A stretch of DNA of 64,000 nt from Elgaria multicarinata webbii (GCF_023053635.1 NC_086179.1:186501-250500); one strand, 5' to 3'. Positions 34,001 to 49,000 are shown, counted from the stretch's first letter. Notes: a model not told the origin generated them from the sequence alone. Translations and numbers: made by a program.

Positions 34001-37000
34001 TGATAGTGCAGGATACATTTAATACAAAATGCTGAGCTCAGGTCAGCAGCTGCTGCTGCTGCCAAAGGAGCAGGAAGACTCGGGTCAGAACACAACGAGA
34101 ATGTTCTGCTTCCAAGCTGTCTAACAGTCGTGTCGGGACCAGGAAAAGGCACCACTGCGCAACCAGAGGAAGGCCCCTCACTTACGTGGTTTTGCAACAA
34201 GAACATTCATAGGTGAACTTGTATTTGATCTCATAGTTGTGGCACCGCGACACCACCGGGAGCTCTGGGTGGACGATGGCAGACTTCTGGGCATAGAAGC
34301 TCCAAAACCGGCCATGCCCATCTCGAAGGCCGTGGATGAGCCACGTAGCTGCATGGCAGAGTTCATGAATCAGTGTGTCCCGAAGTCGATCTAAGCAAGA
34401 TGGGAAACAAACAGAACGAACTTGAACTCTTATTACATGAAGGCAAATACGACTTGATAGGTATAACTGAAACTTGGTGGGATGACTCCCATGACTGGAA
34501 TATAGCAATTGAAGGATATAACTTGTTCAAAAAGAACAGAAGAAATAGAAAGGGAGGTGGAGTTGCACTATATGTTAAAAATACCTATCCCTGCACAGAA
34601 ATACAGGTGGATCAGACTGGGAGCCCCATCGAGAGCGTCTGGATTAAAATAAATGGGGCAAGGAATAAAAAGAACATGATAATCGGAGTCTACTACCGAC
34701 CACCCAATCAAGAAGACGAGGATGAAACTTTTGAGAAACAAATTGCCAGTGTTTCAAGGAAGTGTGATGTAGTAGTGATGGGGGATTTCAATTACCCTAA
34801 TATCTGTTGGAAGACCAATACTGCCAAAAGTGGCCCTTCCAAGAAATTCCTGACATGTGTGGGTGATAACTTTCTCTTACAGAAAGTGGAGGAAGGAACT
34901 AGAGGATCAGCAATCCTTGACTTGATATTGACCAACAGGGATGACTTAGTGGATAAAGTGGCAGTTACGGGAACTCTGGGGGAAAGTGACCACGTTATAC
35001 TTGAATTCTTGATTATGAAGGAGACAAAAGTTGAGTGTAGCCATACACGTACTCTGGATTTTAAGAAAGCTGATTTTAAAAAACTCAGAACTATGATAAG
35101 TAAGGTCCCCTGGCAAGTGAGCCTAATGAGAAAAGGAGTGCTGGATGGGTGGGAGTTTTTAAAAAAGGAAATTTTAAAGGCACAGTTACAAACAATTCCA
35201 ACAAGGAGAAAAGATAGAAGACAACAGAGGAAACCAATGTGGCTCCACAAAAAGCTTAGAGATGACCTGAAAACAAAAAGGGATACATATAGGAAGTGGA
35301 AGGAAGGCCAGACTACAAAAGAAAAGTACAGACAGGTGGGACAGAAGTGCCAAAATGGCATCAGGAAGGCTAAAGCTCATAATGAGCTGAGATTAGCGAG
35401 GGATGCTAAAAGCAATAAAAAAGGCTTTCTTCAGATATGTGAGTAGTAAAAGACAGAGGAAAGAAATGGTGGTTCAACTGCTTAATGAGGATGGCAAATT
35501 GATAACAGACGACAAAGAAAAGGCTGAAGTGCTCAATTCCTACTTTGGCTCCGTCTTCTCCCAAAAGCGGGTCTATGACCCCCCTGGAAAAAGTGAAGCA
35601 GAAGTTGAGGGGGCAGGATTGCAGTTTGAGATTGATAAACAAATGGCCAAAGAACACCTAATTTCCTTGAATGAGTTCAAATCTCCAGGGCCCGATGAAC
35701 TGCATCCAAGAGTAATGAAGGAGCTAGCGGAAGAACTCTCAGAACCTTTGTCTATTATCTTTGCAAAATCATGGAAGACGGGTGAGGTGCCGGACGACTG
35801 GAGGAGGGCTAAAGTTGTCCCTATCTTCAAAAAGGGCAAAAAGGAGGAACCTGGGAACTACAGACCAGTCAGTCTGACATCCATCCCTGGGAAAATTCTG
35901 GAGCAGATTATAAAGAAGTCAATCTGTAAACACCTTGAAATCAATGCGGTGATCACTAGAAGCCAACATGGATTTGTCAAGAACAAGTCCCGTCAGACAA
36001 ATTTGATCTCATTTTTTGATAAGGTAACCTCCCTTGTGGACCGTGGGAATGCTGTGGACGTCATATATCTTGACTTCAGCAAAGCTTTTGACAAAGTACC
36101 ACATGACATTCTGATTAACAAACTAGCTAAAAGTGGGCTAGATGGAACAACTATTAGGTGGATTCACAGTTGGCTCCAGAATCGGACTCAAAGAGTACTT
36201 ATCAATGGAACCTTCTCAAACTGGGGAGAGGCAACGAGTGGGGGACCGCAGGGCTCAGTCCTGGGCCCAGTGCTCTTCAACATTTTTATTAATGATTTGG
36301 ACGAGGAGGTGCAGGGAACGCTTATCAAATTTGCAGATGACACAAAATTGGGTGGGATAGCTAATACCCTGGAAGACAGAAACAAACTTCAAAGTGATCT
36401 TGATAAGCTGGAGTGCTGGGCTGAAAACAACAGGATGAAATTTAATAGGGATAAGTGTTCTACATTTAGTTCTACATTTAGGAAATAGAAACCAAAGGCA
36501 CAGTTACAAGATGGGAGATACTTGGCTCAGCAATACTACAAACGAGAAGGATCTTGGAATTGTTGTAGATTGTAAGCTGAATATGAGCCAACAGTGCGAT
36601 ATGGCTGCAAGAAAGGCAAATGCTATTTTGGGCTGCATTAATAGAAGTATAGCTTCCAAATCACGTGAGGTACTGGTTCCTCTCTATTCGGCCCTGGTTA
36701 GGCCTCATCTAGAGTATTGCGTCCAGTTCTGGGCTCCACAATTCAAGAAGGACGCAGACAAGCTGGAGCGTGTTCAGAGGAGGGCAACCAGGATGATCAG
36801 GGCTCTGGAAACAAAGCCCAATGAAGAAGGACTGAAAGAACTGGGCATGTTTAGCCTGGAGAAGAGAAGATTGAGGGGAGACATGATAGCACTCTTCAAA
36901 TACTAAAAAGGTTGTCACATAGAGGAGGGCCAGGATCTCTTCTCGATCCTCCCAGAGTGCAGGACACGGAATAATGGGCTCAAGTTAAAGGAAGCCAGAT

Positions 37001-40000
37001 TCTGGCTGGACATCAGGAAAAACGTCCTGACTGTTCAAGCAGTATGACAATGGAACCAGTGACCTAGGGAGGTGGTGGGCTCTCCCACACTAGAGTCATT
37101 CAAGAGGCAGTTGGACAACCCTCTGTCAGGGATGCTTTAGGGTGGATTCCTGCATTGAGCAGGGGGTTGGACTCAATGGCCTTATGGGCCCCTTCCAACT
37201 CTGCTATTCTATGCTTCTATGACCTGCTTCTATGGCCTTCTGTGTTGTGGAATTCTGCTCCAAGCCCAGGAGGAAGAGGCATCCTGGAGGAGCATTCACA
37301 CTGCTTAACACTGACCTCCCCATCACAAACGCACACACTCCTTTTCTCACTTACCTGCAGAGTCACAGACTTTTTCCGAAAGCATTATCCGAGCATAGCG
37401 CTGCCCTTTAGGGTCCTTCCGCTGGCCAGTTACACAGCACCCTGCTGTTTTCCGCATCTTCTTATTCCAGATAATCTCCATTTTCTCCGGCAACTGAAAG
37501 AAATGGCAGAGAGAGAGTGTGAGCAAGAGCTCAGCTCCTTTTCCCGTTAAAACAGAGGCAGGCGTGAGCAGCCTTCTGGTGTTACAGCACAGCTGTTAAA
37601 AACAGCCCCTGAGCTGCCGAGAAGGCTGGCCAGAGGCAAGGAGCGGGCAGGCGGGCGGGCGGGCTTTCACATTGCTCCGCGGTCTTCCTCATTGCTGCCC
37701 CAGAGCAGGGGAAGGTGAGGGCAGGCCCCACTGACTCCACCGGGGGCAGCCAGAGCCACAGGAAGGAGCGCATATGCTACACAGTGCTCAGGCACGGTGG
37801 CTCTGCAAAGAACCACCGCATCCCCTTCCTTTTAAGCTTGTGAGCAAGGTGGGAAGGAGCAGGAGCAGGAGAGGCCCCTTTGCCTCCTTGCTCACTGGCT
37901 CTTTGTCAAGCAAGCAGGCGGCAGCGGCAATGGCAAGAAAGAGGGCGAGGAGCAGCCACTGCCTCCCAGTGACAACGGCAGGGAGAGCCCCTGAGGCTGG
38001 CTGCCAGAGGCCCAATGGCCCTGCTTTCTTTTGTCACTAGAAATTAAAGACGGGGCTCTAAACATAGCAAATAGGGCAAGCAGCCTTCTCTGCATGGCTG
38101 GCAAAAGCCCGGCTCGAGGGAGAGAAACCAACCCAAGCTCCTTCCTCCCTCAGGTTCTCCTTGGAGGAAGAGAGGCTTTGATTCCAAGTCCTGCTGGGCT
38201 TTCTTTGCAAGGGAGAGAAGCCAGGTGCGGCTTGTGCCTTCGGCGAAAGCCCCACTCCGCAGCCAGGAGCCCGCCCTTGCCCGCCTCCTCTGCAAAGGCC
38301 ACATGGGGAGGGCTGTGGGCATCCGCAAATGGCAAGGACTGATGGGGAAGCAAACCTGTTGAAACGCAATACCTTTTGCTCAAACACAGAACGGTTATAA
38401 AAAGCGTACAGGTTCTGCGCCAGCTCCTCCTTTCGGCTCCGGAAATGCTTGGATTGCCGGGACTCTGGGTCCGACAGCTCTTGCAAGAAGCAGCCCTCGA
38501 CCTGGCACAAATTCCTGAAGAGACAAAGGTCAATGAGTAAAGCAAAGAAACTGCTGTGGTCTTGGCCAGGAGCGCCAGCCCCCTGAAGGCCACCCTGACA
38601 GACCAAGGGCGACGCACACTTCTGTCCGTGGTGGACGGCACAGAACAAGCATGGAAGCAGGCAGCCGTCTGCAGCTGGGCAGGCTTGAAAGGTTTCAAAA
38701 ACAGAGGAAAATACAATACGATACAAAACAGCCAGCCCAGGAATAAATATAAAATATATTTAAACGGCCATAAAATCTAAAGACATGTCCAACAAACGGA
38801 CTTCACATGACCTATCAGATGGGCTGCTGACTCAGCAGGTGATGCCTTCCACGCACCTGGCACCATCTGCTCTTCCTCATTTTTTTGAAAAAACAACAAC
38901 TGCAAAGTTCACGTATTGTTGTATTTCCCAATTATTGCTAATTTCTTGAATGAAGAACTAGTAATGTGATTCTACATGCTTTAAAAACATGGAAACTTCC
39001 AATCATTATGCTGATATTATCAGGAAACAACCCCATGGCCCCCGGACAGTGACTGAGGGGCCACAAGATAGTGGGGATTTCCCTTCTCCGAGGTCCTTGG
39101 AAAGGGGAGTCAGGAATCCGACCCCTCACAGCCGGCACAAAAAGAATCCATGGGGCTCAGCTACACCCTCCAAGCACCACTTTCTGGACCCCCCCCCATC
39201 TAAGTAGGAGCAGAGGCACTGCCGGGCAGTCCCACCGACCTGCCCTCTCCCAGCTCAGACCACCGTCCCAGGAAGAGGCCGTGGCCCATGGTATCGAAAG
39301 AGGTCATCCTCAAGGGTCCTTCTCCGTGAGCCCCTGCCAAAGGAAGTGAGGCGGGGGGCTACCAGGAGGAGCAGGGCCTTCTCTGCTGTGGCCCCCCAGC
39401 TGTGGAATGAGCTCCCTAGGGAGGTTCGACTGGCACCTACACTATATCCTTTTAGACGCCAGGTGAAGACCTTTTTATTCTCCCAGTATTTTAACAGTCT
39501 ATAAATTAATTTTAACTTTGCTGTTTTAAATTTGTATGTTAAATTTGTATTTTTGCATTGCTGCTGTTTTTATCTTGGTTATGCTTTTATATTGTATTTT
39601 ATATTATGGTTTTATACTTTGAATGGTCTTAATTTTGTGAACCACCCAGAGAGCTTTGGCTATTGGGCAGTATAGAAATGCAATCAATCAATCAATCAAT
39701 CAATAAGAGCCTTTCGTGCTCTCTGGTGCAATGATCACACTGAAGTCCAAGGTCTCATGTGTTGCTTTGGCAGCTCCAGGATCTTTACACACCAAAGTCC
39801 CTTGCCAGAGTGAGCTTTGGACTACTCCACCACCTCTAAAGCTCATGAACTACTGGGTTCAACAGCAGCCTACAGTGAATATTGGCTTTCCAAATTAAGT
39901 CCTCCAGAATATTTTCTAAAAGTTATAAAAACATTCTGGGCTAGTCAGCAAAGTGAGTTTTTGTAGCTGGGAGTCAGAGCCCCAGAGCCTTCTCAAGTCA

Positions 40001-43000
40001 GGTGGAAGTGAGCCAGACAGCGCTTGGGACAGGTTGCACACGACTCATAGCCAGATAGAGCTCAGTGCCAACACTAACGTTGCGATTCGGTCTGTTTCCA
40101 ATATGAAGCATTCAGAAATAACTTTGGCTGTCCTGATGATGATCTAGGTCAGAAGAAAGACAGGGGCACTCACAACCCCACAGACTTATCTGGACCTCTC
40201 ACTGCCGTTGACAGGAGCAGGCAGAGACCGTCAAGGCCTGCTTCAGTTGAACACACACACCAAGGGCTAACTGACAGCATGACCCTGTGCGGGGAGGGGG
40301 GGGAGAAGGAGCTGTGGGTCTGTCCCTCCACCGGGAGAGGAGAGGGGGGAGCAGGGCCTTCCCACCAGCCCTGCTGAACAGCCTCTTTAATTTCTTTTTC
40401 TTTCCCCCCGCTTCCCTCCTCTTTTCCTTGTGTTGCGTGTCCTTTTTAGAATGTCAGCCTGAGGGAGGGGCGGTCTTCTTCACTGATGGATTGTGAGCCG
40501 CTCCGGGAGCCTTTTGGGCTGAGGTGCGGGATAAAAATACTCTAAATACATCAATAAAAACATATTATTGACTATAACCTTTTTCTAGAACACTGGCAGG
40601 GGGCTGGGAATTGGGGGCACTATTTGAACTGTTCTGCTCTTACCTTTCAGGTTGGTTTTGATTGTATAGAGCTCTATGCCTGCTTAAGGTCATTAACAGC
40701 CTGGATGAGAGTGTCACACACCGAAGTTCAGTCCAGGTGAGATGGAGTGGCCGGTGGGGTGGGGTTTGTTAAACCAACAGGCTGGGGACGCACTTATTCC
40801 GCATGAGGTTATGTTACCCCAGTTTAAGCGGTCTAAAAGGATTGTAACTGAGCTTAAGGCAGAAGGCTTATGTCAACCTGCCCCAAGGTTCTGCTCACAT
40901 CTAAGAAGAGAACAGATAGCACAGGATGGCATAGATAGGAATTGGAGGGGTAGCTAAGAAGATCAAAGACTGGTTCAAGATAGGTGCATAGAACCAAAGT
41001 GAATTTTGGGAAGTGTTTGTTGCATAGAAGTCATTTCACTTCGCTAAAAGGAGATTAAAATGGGGTTAGACTAAAACCATCCAAATGGCCATCACTACGG
41101 GCACATTCGGACAACACAACAGTCAACGGTGGGTTAATAGTCAACTACACAGTTGATTATTGAGGGATTACTCCCCACACGACACGCTTACAGTCAACCG
41201 TGGAGCGGATTAAGGCCAGAGTTGAGTTGACTATTAGTCAACAGTGTGTCTGATTGACATGTCCCCAGCCCTCTCTCCCCACCCCCTCAGTCCTCCCGCT
41301 GGCATCCCATCAGCCATTACTGGCCAAAATCTGTTCCGGAGGCCCTCGTGATCCAAAAACATCACCACTGCTCCGCGATGGGCTCGTTTTGGGCCGTGGG
41401 TTTTCCCGTCCCCCTCTGGTCTCTGCCGGGATCTGCCACTTGCAATGGGGGTAGGGGGTTCCCATTCCATTCTCAACGCTGCCGCAATCCTTCCCTCCCT
41501 GCCTGTTGGGTCGCAGCGTTTTTGCGCTGCAGCCGCTGCAGCTCTGCCTGCCTGAGCAGCAAGTGGGGCAAGTCTGGGCACGGCCCTGAAAAGCGCACCG
41601 CTGACTCACCCCACCCTCTTCCTGGCCACCCATGATCTTTCCGTCTCACTTGACAGAACCGTGCTCAGAGTTTGCGGGGGGGGGGGCAGGAGGAGGAGGC
41701 GGCGGCAGTGAGAAACCCCTGCACCTCTTCTGGAAGAGACAGAAGGATGGTGGATGGCCGGGAAAAAGGGGTGATGCTTATATCTCTGCGAAGGATTGCT
41801 GGGCCATGTCCAAACTTCAGACATAGCGTCTCCCAGTCAAGTTTTACCCGTGCCAGGCTAGAAAGCTCAGGCGAGAAAACAGAACGAAGAAAACATGAAG
41901 GGGGCACTTGGGAAGAGAGACCCTTGTGGGTTTTCCAGGAGCGGCAGAGTGTGGAATTCCCGCCCCCCCCAGCCCCAATTTATGGTACGTTTGGTTTCCA
42001 TCAACAAGCACATGGTGAATCACTTCCCTTCCACCAAAGCGATGCATTACTCCAGCACCCGAGGTGCCTGTACAGACGGATGTGTGAACAGCACAGGCGC
42101 CTGGCAGTTGAGGAGCACTCCGTGGGCACGGTTAGGGCACAACCACTGATAGCCTCCTCCTCCTCCTCCAGGATTTATCCAACCCCCTTTAAAAGCCATC
42201 CAAATGGGTGGCCATCACCACACCTTGTGGTACCGAATTCCATAATTTAACTCTGCGCAGTATGAAGAAGTCCTTCCTTTTATTTGTCCTGAATCTCCCT
42301 CCAATCAGCTTCATGGGATATGACCCCACTGGGTCCTAGTATTTGGGGGGGGGGGAGGGAGCATTTTGGAGGAAAGACTGGATAAAAACGGAAAAAACAT
42401 TTTAAAAAGCAAGCCAAGCGTTCTCCAGAATGGCAAGATCCCGCAGGGCCCAGCGACCTTCCCACCCTCTGCAGGCGTGGAAGCTGGGTCTGCAGCCCTT
42501 CAGGCTCACCCTGTGCACAGGCCAGATCCTTTGTCAGCAGGCAAAGCCTGGCCACCCTACAGAAGGAGGAGGAGGAGGAGGAGGCAACAAGGACGTACCT
42601 CATCTGGCCAACATCAACAAGCACCTTGCTGTTGGGAAGCCGAGCAGAAATCGGTGTGGTGTCAGGAACAGGAGACCTGGGCTGCCATGCTGGAAGGGCA
42701 CTCTCACTCTCCACAGCTGGGCGGAGGCTTTCGAGGGAAGGCTGGTTTCTCCGTTCTACCAGTCACAAACAAAATGTTCAGAACAGACTAACCAAACCCC
42801 AAATCAAAGCAGAAGTTCCGGCTGAACCTCAGGCTGGCTCACGAGTGAACAGCCACCCAGGGCAGCCTGGCAATCTATCTTGCCTGGCTTCATGACCAAA
42901 ACAATTGTCCTGTCCATCCCATCCCCCTGACCCAGGGATGGGAAGGGGAGTGTGGCAATCCAGATGTTGTGGGAACACAATTCCCGTCATGCCTCCCATC

Positions 43001-46000
43001 AGCTATGTGTGCTAGAGCTGATGGAGGTTACAGTCCAAGCACACCTGGTGGCCTATATCCACAGTCCCACCCTCACGGGAGTACAAAAGCTAAATAATGG
43101 AGCAGCCCTGCCGGGCAGGCCGACGAACCCTCGAAACCAGCACCCCATCACCCACAGGAGGCCAGAAAGGCTGTAGGCCTCCCCCACTGCTGGCTGCCTG
43201 CACCTGATCTTCAGAGGTACGCTTAAGAAGCCTCTCAGGGCACAAACCTATCAGTTCCATTCATTTAGCAGACCTTTCGTCTCTGCAGCATCTGAGGTAA
43301 CAGTCCTCGTTCCAACAGGGCCCTGGTTTGAGGTGGGGAAGTTCTTTAAGAGCATAGCAGCAGCCCCACTGCACACACCGCTGAGCTCTATTACTCTCTC
43401 CCGGCACAGCCAGTTTCCCGTATTAACATGGAGAGGAGCCACCTCTTACCAGTGGGGGTCTTTCGGGCTGTGACCCTCTTGTTTGCAGGAAAGAGCCCTC
43501 TTTGCTGCAGGCGTACCAGAAGACTGTCCACCTCCTCATCTGAGCTGTCTGATCCCAACACGGCCTTTGATCTGGGCTGCCGGCTCTGGGCTGTGCCTTT
43601 CACATGCGCCTTCGCAGAACCTCGTTCTGCCTCGCTCTGGGAAGAATCTGGGCTGTCCCCGGGAGCAGCAGGAGCGGGTGTGCTCCTCCACGCCCACTCC
43701 TGACTGCTCGGCTGCCACAGACCCCTCGGCGTACCTTTGACAAAGACTGAATCATCATCACTGTCGCTAAACACAAATGGAGACAGAAATGGTGCTGAGC
43801 GAGCGGCTTCCTCTCCTGGCATTCCTGGGACTTTCGTTGCGTGAGCAAACCTCGGCTCTGCAATGCAATACGTTTTAAAAATTCAGTTTCAGAAATTGCT
43901 TCCTATAAGTCAGACTGCACATGTCCGTGAGGCTTGTTTTACTTAAGAGTAGGATGGCGCCCCAAGACCAAGCATGCTGTAGCCCCCCCTCCGCTCTTCC
44001 TCAGAACAACTGCAATGTTCTACAAGCGCCCACCACACTAATTTAAACCAGGAAGGTGCCAAAACCTCAGCAGTCCCGCGGGAGCAAGGAGGGCCATCTG
44101 CCGCCACCACCCGCCCAGTGGCCTATGAAAGCGCGTGTTCTTGCAGTGCTCAGGCCCACAGCGCACTTCCTTGCCTAGGCCTCAGGGAAACGAGCGGAGA
44201 CAGGGTAACACCCAGAAGCATCAAGGACTCGGCAAACAAACCAGGGAAATGGCTGGCTTATAAGTTGAGAAAAGAAAAAGGAAAGAAAATAATAATCAAA
44301 ATAAAAGACAGTGGAGTAGAATTTACAGAGGCCAAGGCCATTCAGAAAATCTTCTATTCTTACTATACCAACCTATTTAAGAAACAGATAGTTTCAATAG
44401 AACTGATGGACAAATATCTGGAAAAACAAAATCTCCCAAAATTTACGGCAGAGCAAAACCAGAGATTGAATGGACGTATTACAGTGTGTGAAATGGTGGA
44501 GAAAATAAAACAGATTGGGGAAGGCTCCAGGACCGGATGGTCTATCGGGGCTATATTATAAGAAATGTGAAGAACTGTTACAGCCATTACAAATGACAAT
44601 GAACTCTATATTGATGAGCGGAAAGATACCAGAGTCTTGGCACTCAACGTACATAACATTGATACCAAAAGAAGGACAAGACTTAACGATGACTAAAAAT
44701 TATAGGCCAATATCGTTGCTCAATAATGATTACAAGTTGTTTGCAGCATTTTGGCAGAGAGGCTTAAAACGATTTTACAGGATTACATCCATGAAGACCA
44801 AAGTGGCTTTCTACCAAAAAGAAACTGAGAGGCAATATGAGAACAGTGCTAAATATAATAGAATATCTAGAAAAACATCCTGAAAAACAAGCAGCACTAA
44901 TATTTCTAGATGTGGAGAAAGCCTTCAATAATTTGAACTAGGAGTTTATGTTCAGGGTTTTAGAACAACTAGATTCAGGAGAGAATTTTATAAGATGGGT
45001 GAAGTCAATCTATAATAATCAGAAAACGCAAATTATTGTTAATGGAGACTTAACCAGATCATGTGATATAGAAAGAGGGACAAGACAAGGCTGCCCCTTA
45101 TCCCCCTCTGTTATTCATTATGGTGGAGGCCTTGGACCGGGACATAAGACAAGATGAACGAATCGGTGGGGTAAAAATTAAAAAAGAGGTATGTAAGTTG
45201 AGGGCCTTTGCAGACAATCTGGTGCTCACATTGGAGGACCCTCTAAAAGGAGTCGATAGTCTGATGAGTAAATTGAAAGAGTTTGGTGCAGTAGCAGGGT
45301 TTAGGGTTAATAAACAGAAAACGAAAATACTAACCAAGAACATGGAATTACAAGAACAAAGAAAGCTGATTGAGAAGACGGGCTTTAAAATTGAGAAAAA
45401 GTTTAAATATTTGGGAGTTGTGCTGACAAATATGAATTGTATGATATATGCCAACAACTATGTGAAAGTGTGGAATGAAATTAAAGAGGATCTGGCTAAA
45501 TGGGAGAAATTGAAGTTATCCCTGCTGGGAAGAATTGCCACGATAAAAATGAATGTATTGCCGAAAATGTTATTTTTGTTTCAAACAGTGCCTATTGTGA
45601 AAGGCGATGCACAATTCAAGCAATGGCATAGAGATCTTTCTAGATTCATTTGGCAAGGAAAAAAACCAAGAATAAAAATTAAAAATTTACAAGATAAAAA
45701 TTTAAAGAAAGGGGAGGTTTGGGATTACCAGATCTGAAATTATATTTCTGTGCCTGTTGCTTGGTATGGATGAAAGAATGGAGAATAGACAGCTATTAGA
45801 GTTGGAGGGGCATGATATAAGATTTGGGTGGCATGGATACCTGTGGTATGAGAAAGCAAAGGTCAATGTAGATTTTAATAATCACTTTGTTAGATGTACT
45901 ATTCTGAATGTATGGAAGAAATACAAACCACAATTATATCAGAAGATTCCAATGTGGGCGTCGACTCAAGAGGCCTTTTTCAGAAGAGAACTATCGAGCG

Positions 46001-49000
46001 GACATAAATGGTTAAAATATAGAGATGTCTCGGAGACATCCCAAGGAGAGTGTAAATTAAAAACGAGAGAAGAGTTGTTAAAAGAGGGACATATGTGCAA
46101 ATGGTTTTCGTATTTACAGATTCAGGAGAAGTTTAAGCGTGATGTTAAAGCTGGGGGATTCGAAGGGTCAAAGTCAAGGTTTGAAAAAGTATTATGTACT
46201 AACGACGAACATCTTATTGGTAAAGTATATAAATTGTTAAAGTTGGAGAACAAATGAAGGATTGTATGGTTAGATGGGATAATAATGTGGGACATAAGAT
46301 TCCAATTGAACTATGCAAGACTATGTGGTCAAAAGGCTTAAAGTATACATTAAGTGCCAGATTAAAGGAAAACCTTTATAAAATGATGTATAGATGGTAT
46401 ATTTCTCCTTCAAAGTTAGCAAAAATGTACAGTGGTTGCCTGGGGGACTGTTGGAAATGTGAAGAACAAGAAGGTACGTTTTATCACATGTGGTGGTCTT
46501 GTAAAAGAGCAAAAGTATACTGGGTTAAAATACATGCATTAATACAAAAAATTTTAAAGACAAATATAGAAATTAAACCAGAAATGTTTTTGCTTGGATT
46601 CAAGGATGATCAATGAAAAGCAAAAGGACTGTTAGTTCAACATATGGGGACAGCAGCAAGACTACTATATGCCCAATATTGGAAGAAAATGCAAATACCA
46701 ACAACGGAAGAATGGCTACTTAAGGTGTTGGAATTGGCGGAGATGGCGAAATTAACAGTGTTAGTAAATGAAAGAACAATAGACTCATATGTAATGGATT
46801 GGAAACCTTTTATTGACTATATACAAGAGCTGCAAAAGGGTGACTTATTTGTTTGTGGGTTTTACGTATAATTTGTAATTTTGCCTATGATATATATGTT
46901 GAGTCCTGGACTGGACTCCGATTTTCCTTTTTCCATATTTCTGGACTGATCTGCAAATCCTGGATAAAGTGTGGAGTCAGCAAAAGACAATCACTGAAAG
47001 GTCAACTTTGCAGATGGGATTGATTGAATAATTGGACTATGACAGAGTGTTAATTTTTCTATTAGTGCCAATTATGTATTGCATCATTTGTACTGAAAAG
47101 TGTATATAAAGAGTGTTTGGAATCACTGTAACCAGATTAAATGATCACTCTAGTTGCTGTGAAGCCTGTTGTAAGCTGTATATCTTGTGACCATGTGTGA
47201 GTATTAATTGTACATTGCCTTGCCATAACTAAATTATTTTGTGCCAGTAAAGTATTTATTTTTGTACACTACAAACAAAAATTCTCTGCCTTATATTTCT
47301 TGAGTCTTTACTGTATTCATAGTTAAGGGCCGCTGTTTACTCTGCTATCACTGAGTCTGTTTTGTACAGCACGCTTAAGTTCAGTGATTACCCCGACAAT
47401 ATATACTAGCTTGCTGTGATGAAAGTCGTTTCTGGTAAACTGGAGATAATTGATGTCTGCTGTCCAGCTTGATGATCGCTTCAAATGATTTATAGCCTTA
47501 TGTAACTGTGTTTATTTTAGTAGATGTTTGTGTTGTAAACTGTATACTGTTTCTTTTTCCTTTTCCTTATGTATCTGTTTTTTGTCCTTGTTTTGGTTAT
47601 TTTGTGGTAAATAAATAAAAGTTTTTTTTAAAAAGACTCCTTGCAAAGCCTACAACCACCCAGACTTCTGAGTTGGAGGGAGGGCAGAGGGGAAGAGGCC
47701 CCTGGAAACGGACGCAACCCTCCAGGAGCCCCCTCCCCCCTCCCCCCGATCCAGACAGAAACCTGCCATAAGGCAGAGCCAGAGCGCCGGCTGCTCCTCC
47801 GGGCCAGCACTGCCTCCCCTCTTCTAGTCACTTGCCTTTTTTGGCAGATCCATACTTGCTTGTGAGATAGGAGAAGAAATTATCCTTGGAATCATTCAAA
47901 CTAGGAAATAAAACACAAAGCCAACTGAGTTAAGGACAAAAGGCAAGGAAGGGTGGGCAAAAGCCAACAAAGAAGCAGCCCGAAGGCGCACATCTGGCCT
48001 GCTGTTAAGAGGCTCCCCCAAAGTTCGCAGTCATGGGCTAGCCCCAATTTGAAAAAAACCCAAAACATATTTATTAGTGCGACAAAATGGGTTAACATGC
48101 CCACTTCTCTGGTAAAATGGGTTACATAACCATACAAAGTTAGCCTCCAATTAACACCTTGGTCCAGGTTCCTGCCTCGGGACAACTTCCCCGTAAAGGT
48201 CAGAAGTTTCAAAACTTGGGACACATTCTTTGGGCTGAGCAACAACAACACCGCGGAAGGGTTTTCTTCCTCCCCCCTTTACTATGCAGTAGGGTAGTAT
48301 CTGCAGAGGTCCATGCAGGCTCGTTTTTTTTTCTTTAAAAGATAAATGTTTATTAATAAAACTACCACAACAACCAAGTAAAGCAACTCAAATTGGAATA
48401 AGCACTCCATTGGTATCCTAGATATTCCTAAGGACCAGCTCTTTCCCATCAAGTTGCAGTGCAGCAGTTTATTTATTCATTATTGCATTTATATCCCGCT
48501 TTTCCCCCTCTTGCAAGGAACCCAAGAGCAGTTCACTTAAGCCCTCCGCCTGCTTTCCATTTTTTCCTCACAACAACCCTGTGGGACAGCTTAGGCTGGG
48601 AGTCCATGACCAGCCCCAAACCCCCAGTGAGGCATCATGGCTGAGTGGGGGATAGAACCTGGATCTCCCGAGACCCAGTCCAACCCTCTAACCACCACAC
48701 CGGCACTCATCTGCCAATCTTTCTTAAAGCATCTCTTGAAGAGCTGAACCCAGCCACCCCCATGTTCAATTCAGGGCAGTGGGAAAAACGCCTGTTCTAC
48801 ATTTTCCAGAAAACCCACATTATTACAAAGGCAAACACCGCAAATTAATACACACCTATTCTTTTGTCTCCTTGGAGTGCAACATGATGCAGATTTGGGG
48901 GTCTTCATTTTAGATAAAACTAAGTCAGATAATGAAAGGGGGGAAAGCATTGTTATTTTCCTGAAAGCAATTCTCACAATTTCTGCAAAGGTGACAAGTA

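Noticed and set aside
48560-48712. Possible tRNA gene
   Set aside because: A- and B-box-like sequences are present, but they belong to a SINE with no foldable intact cloverleaf seen.
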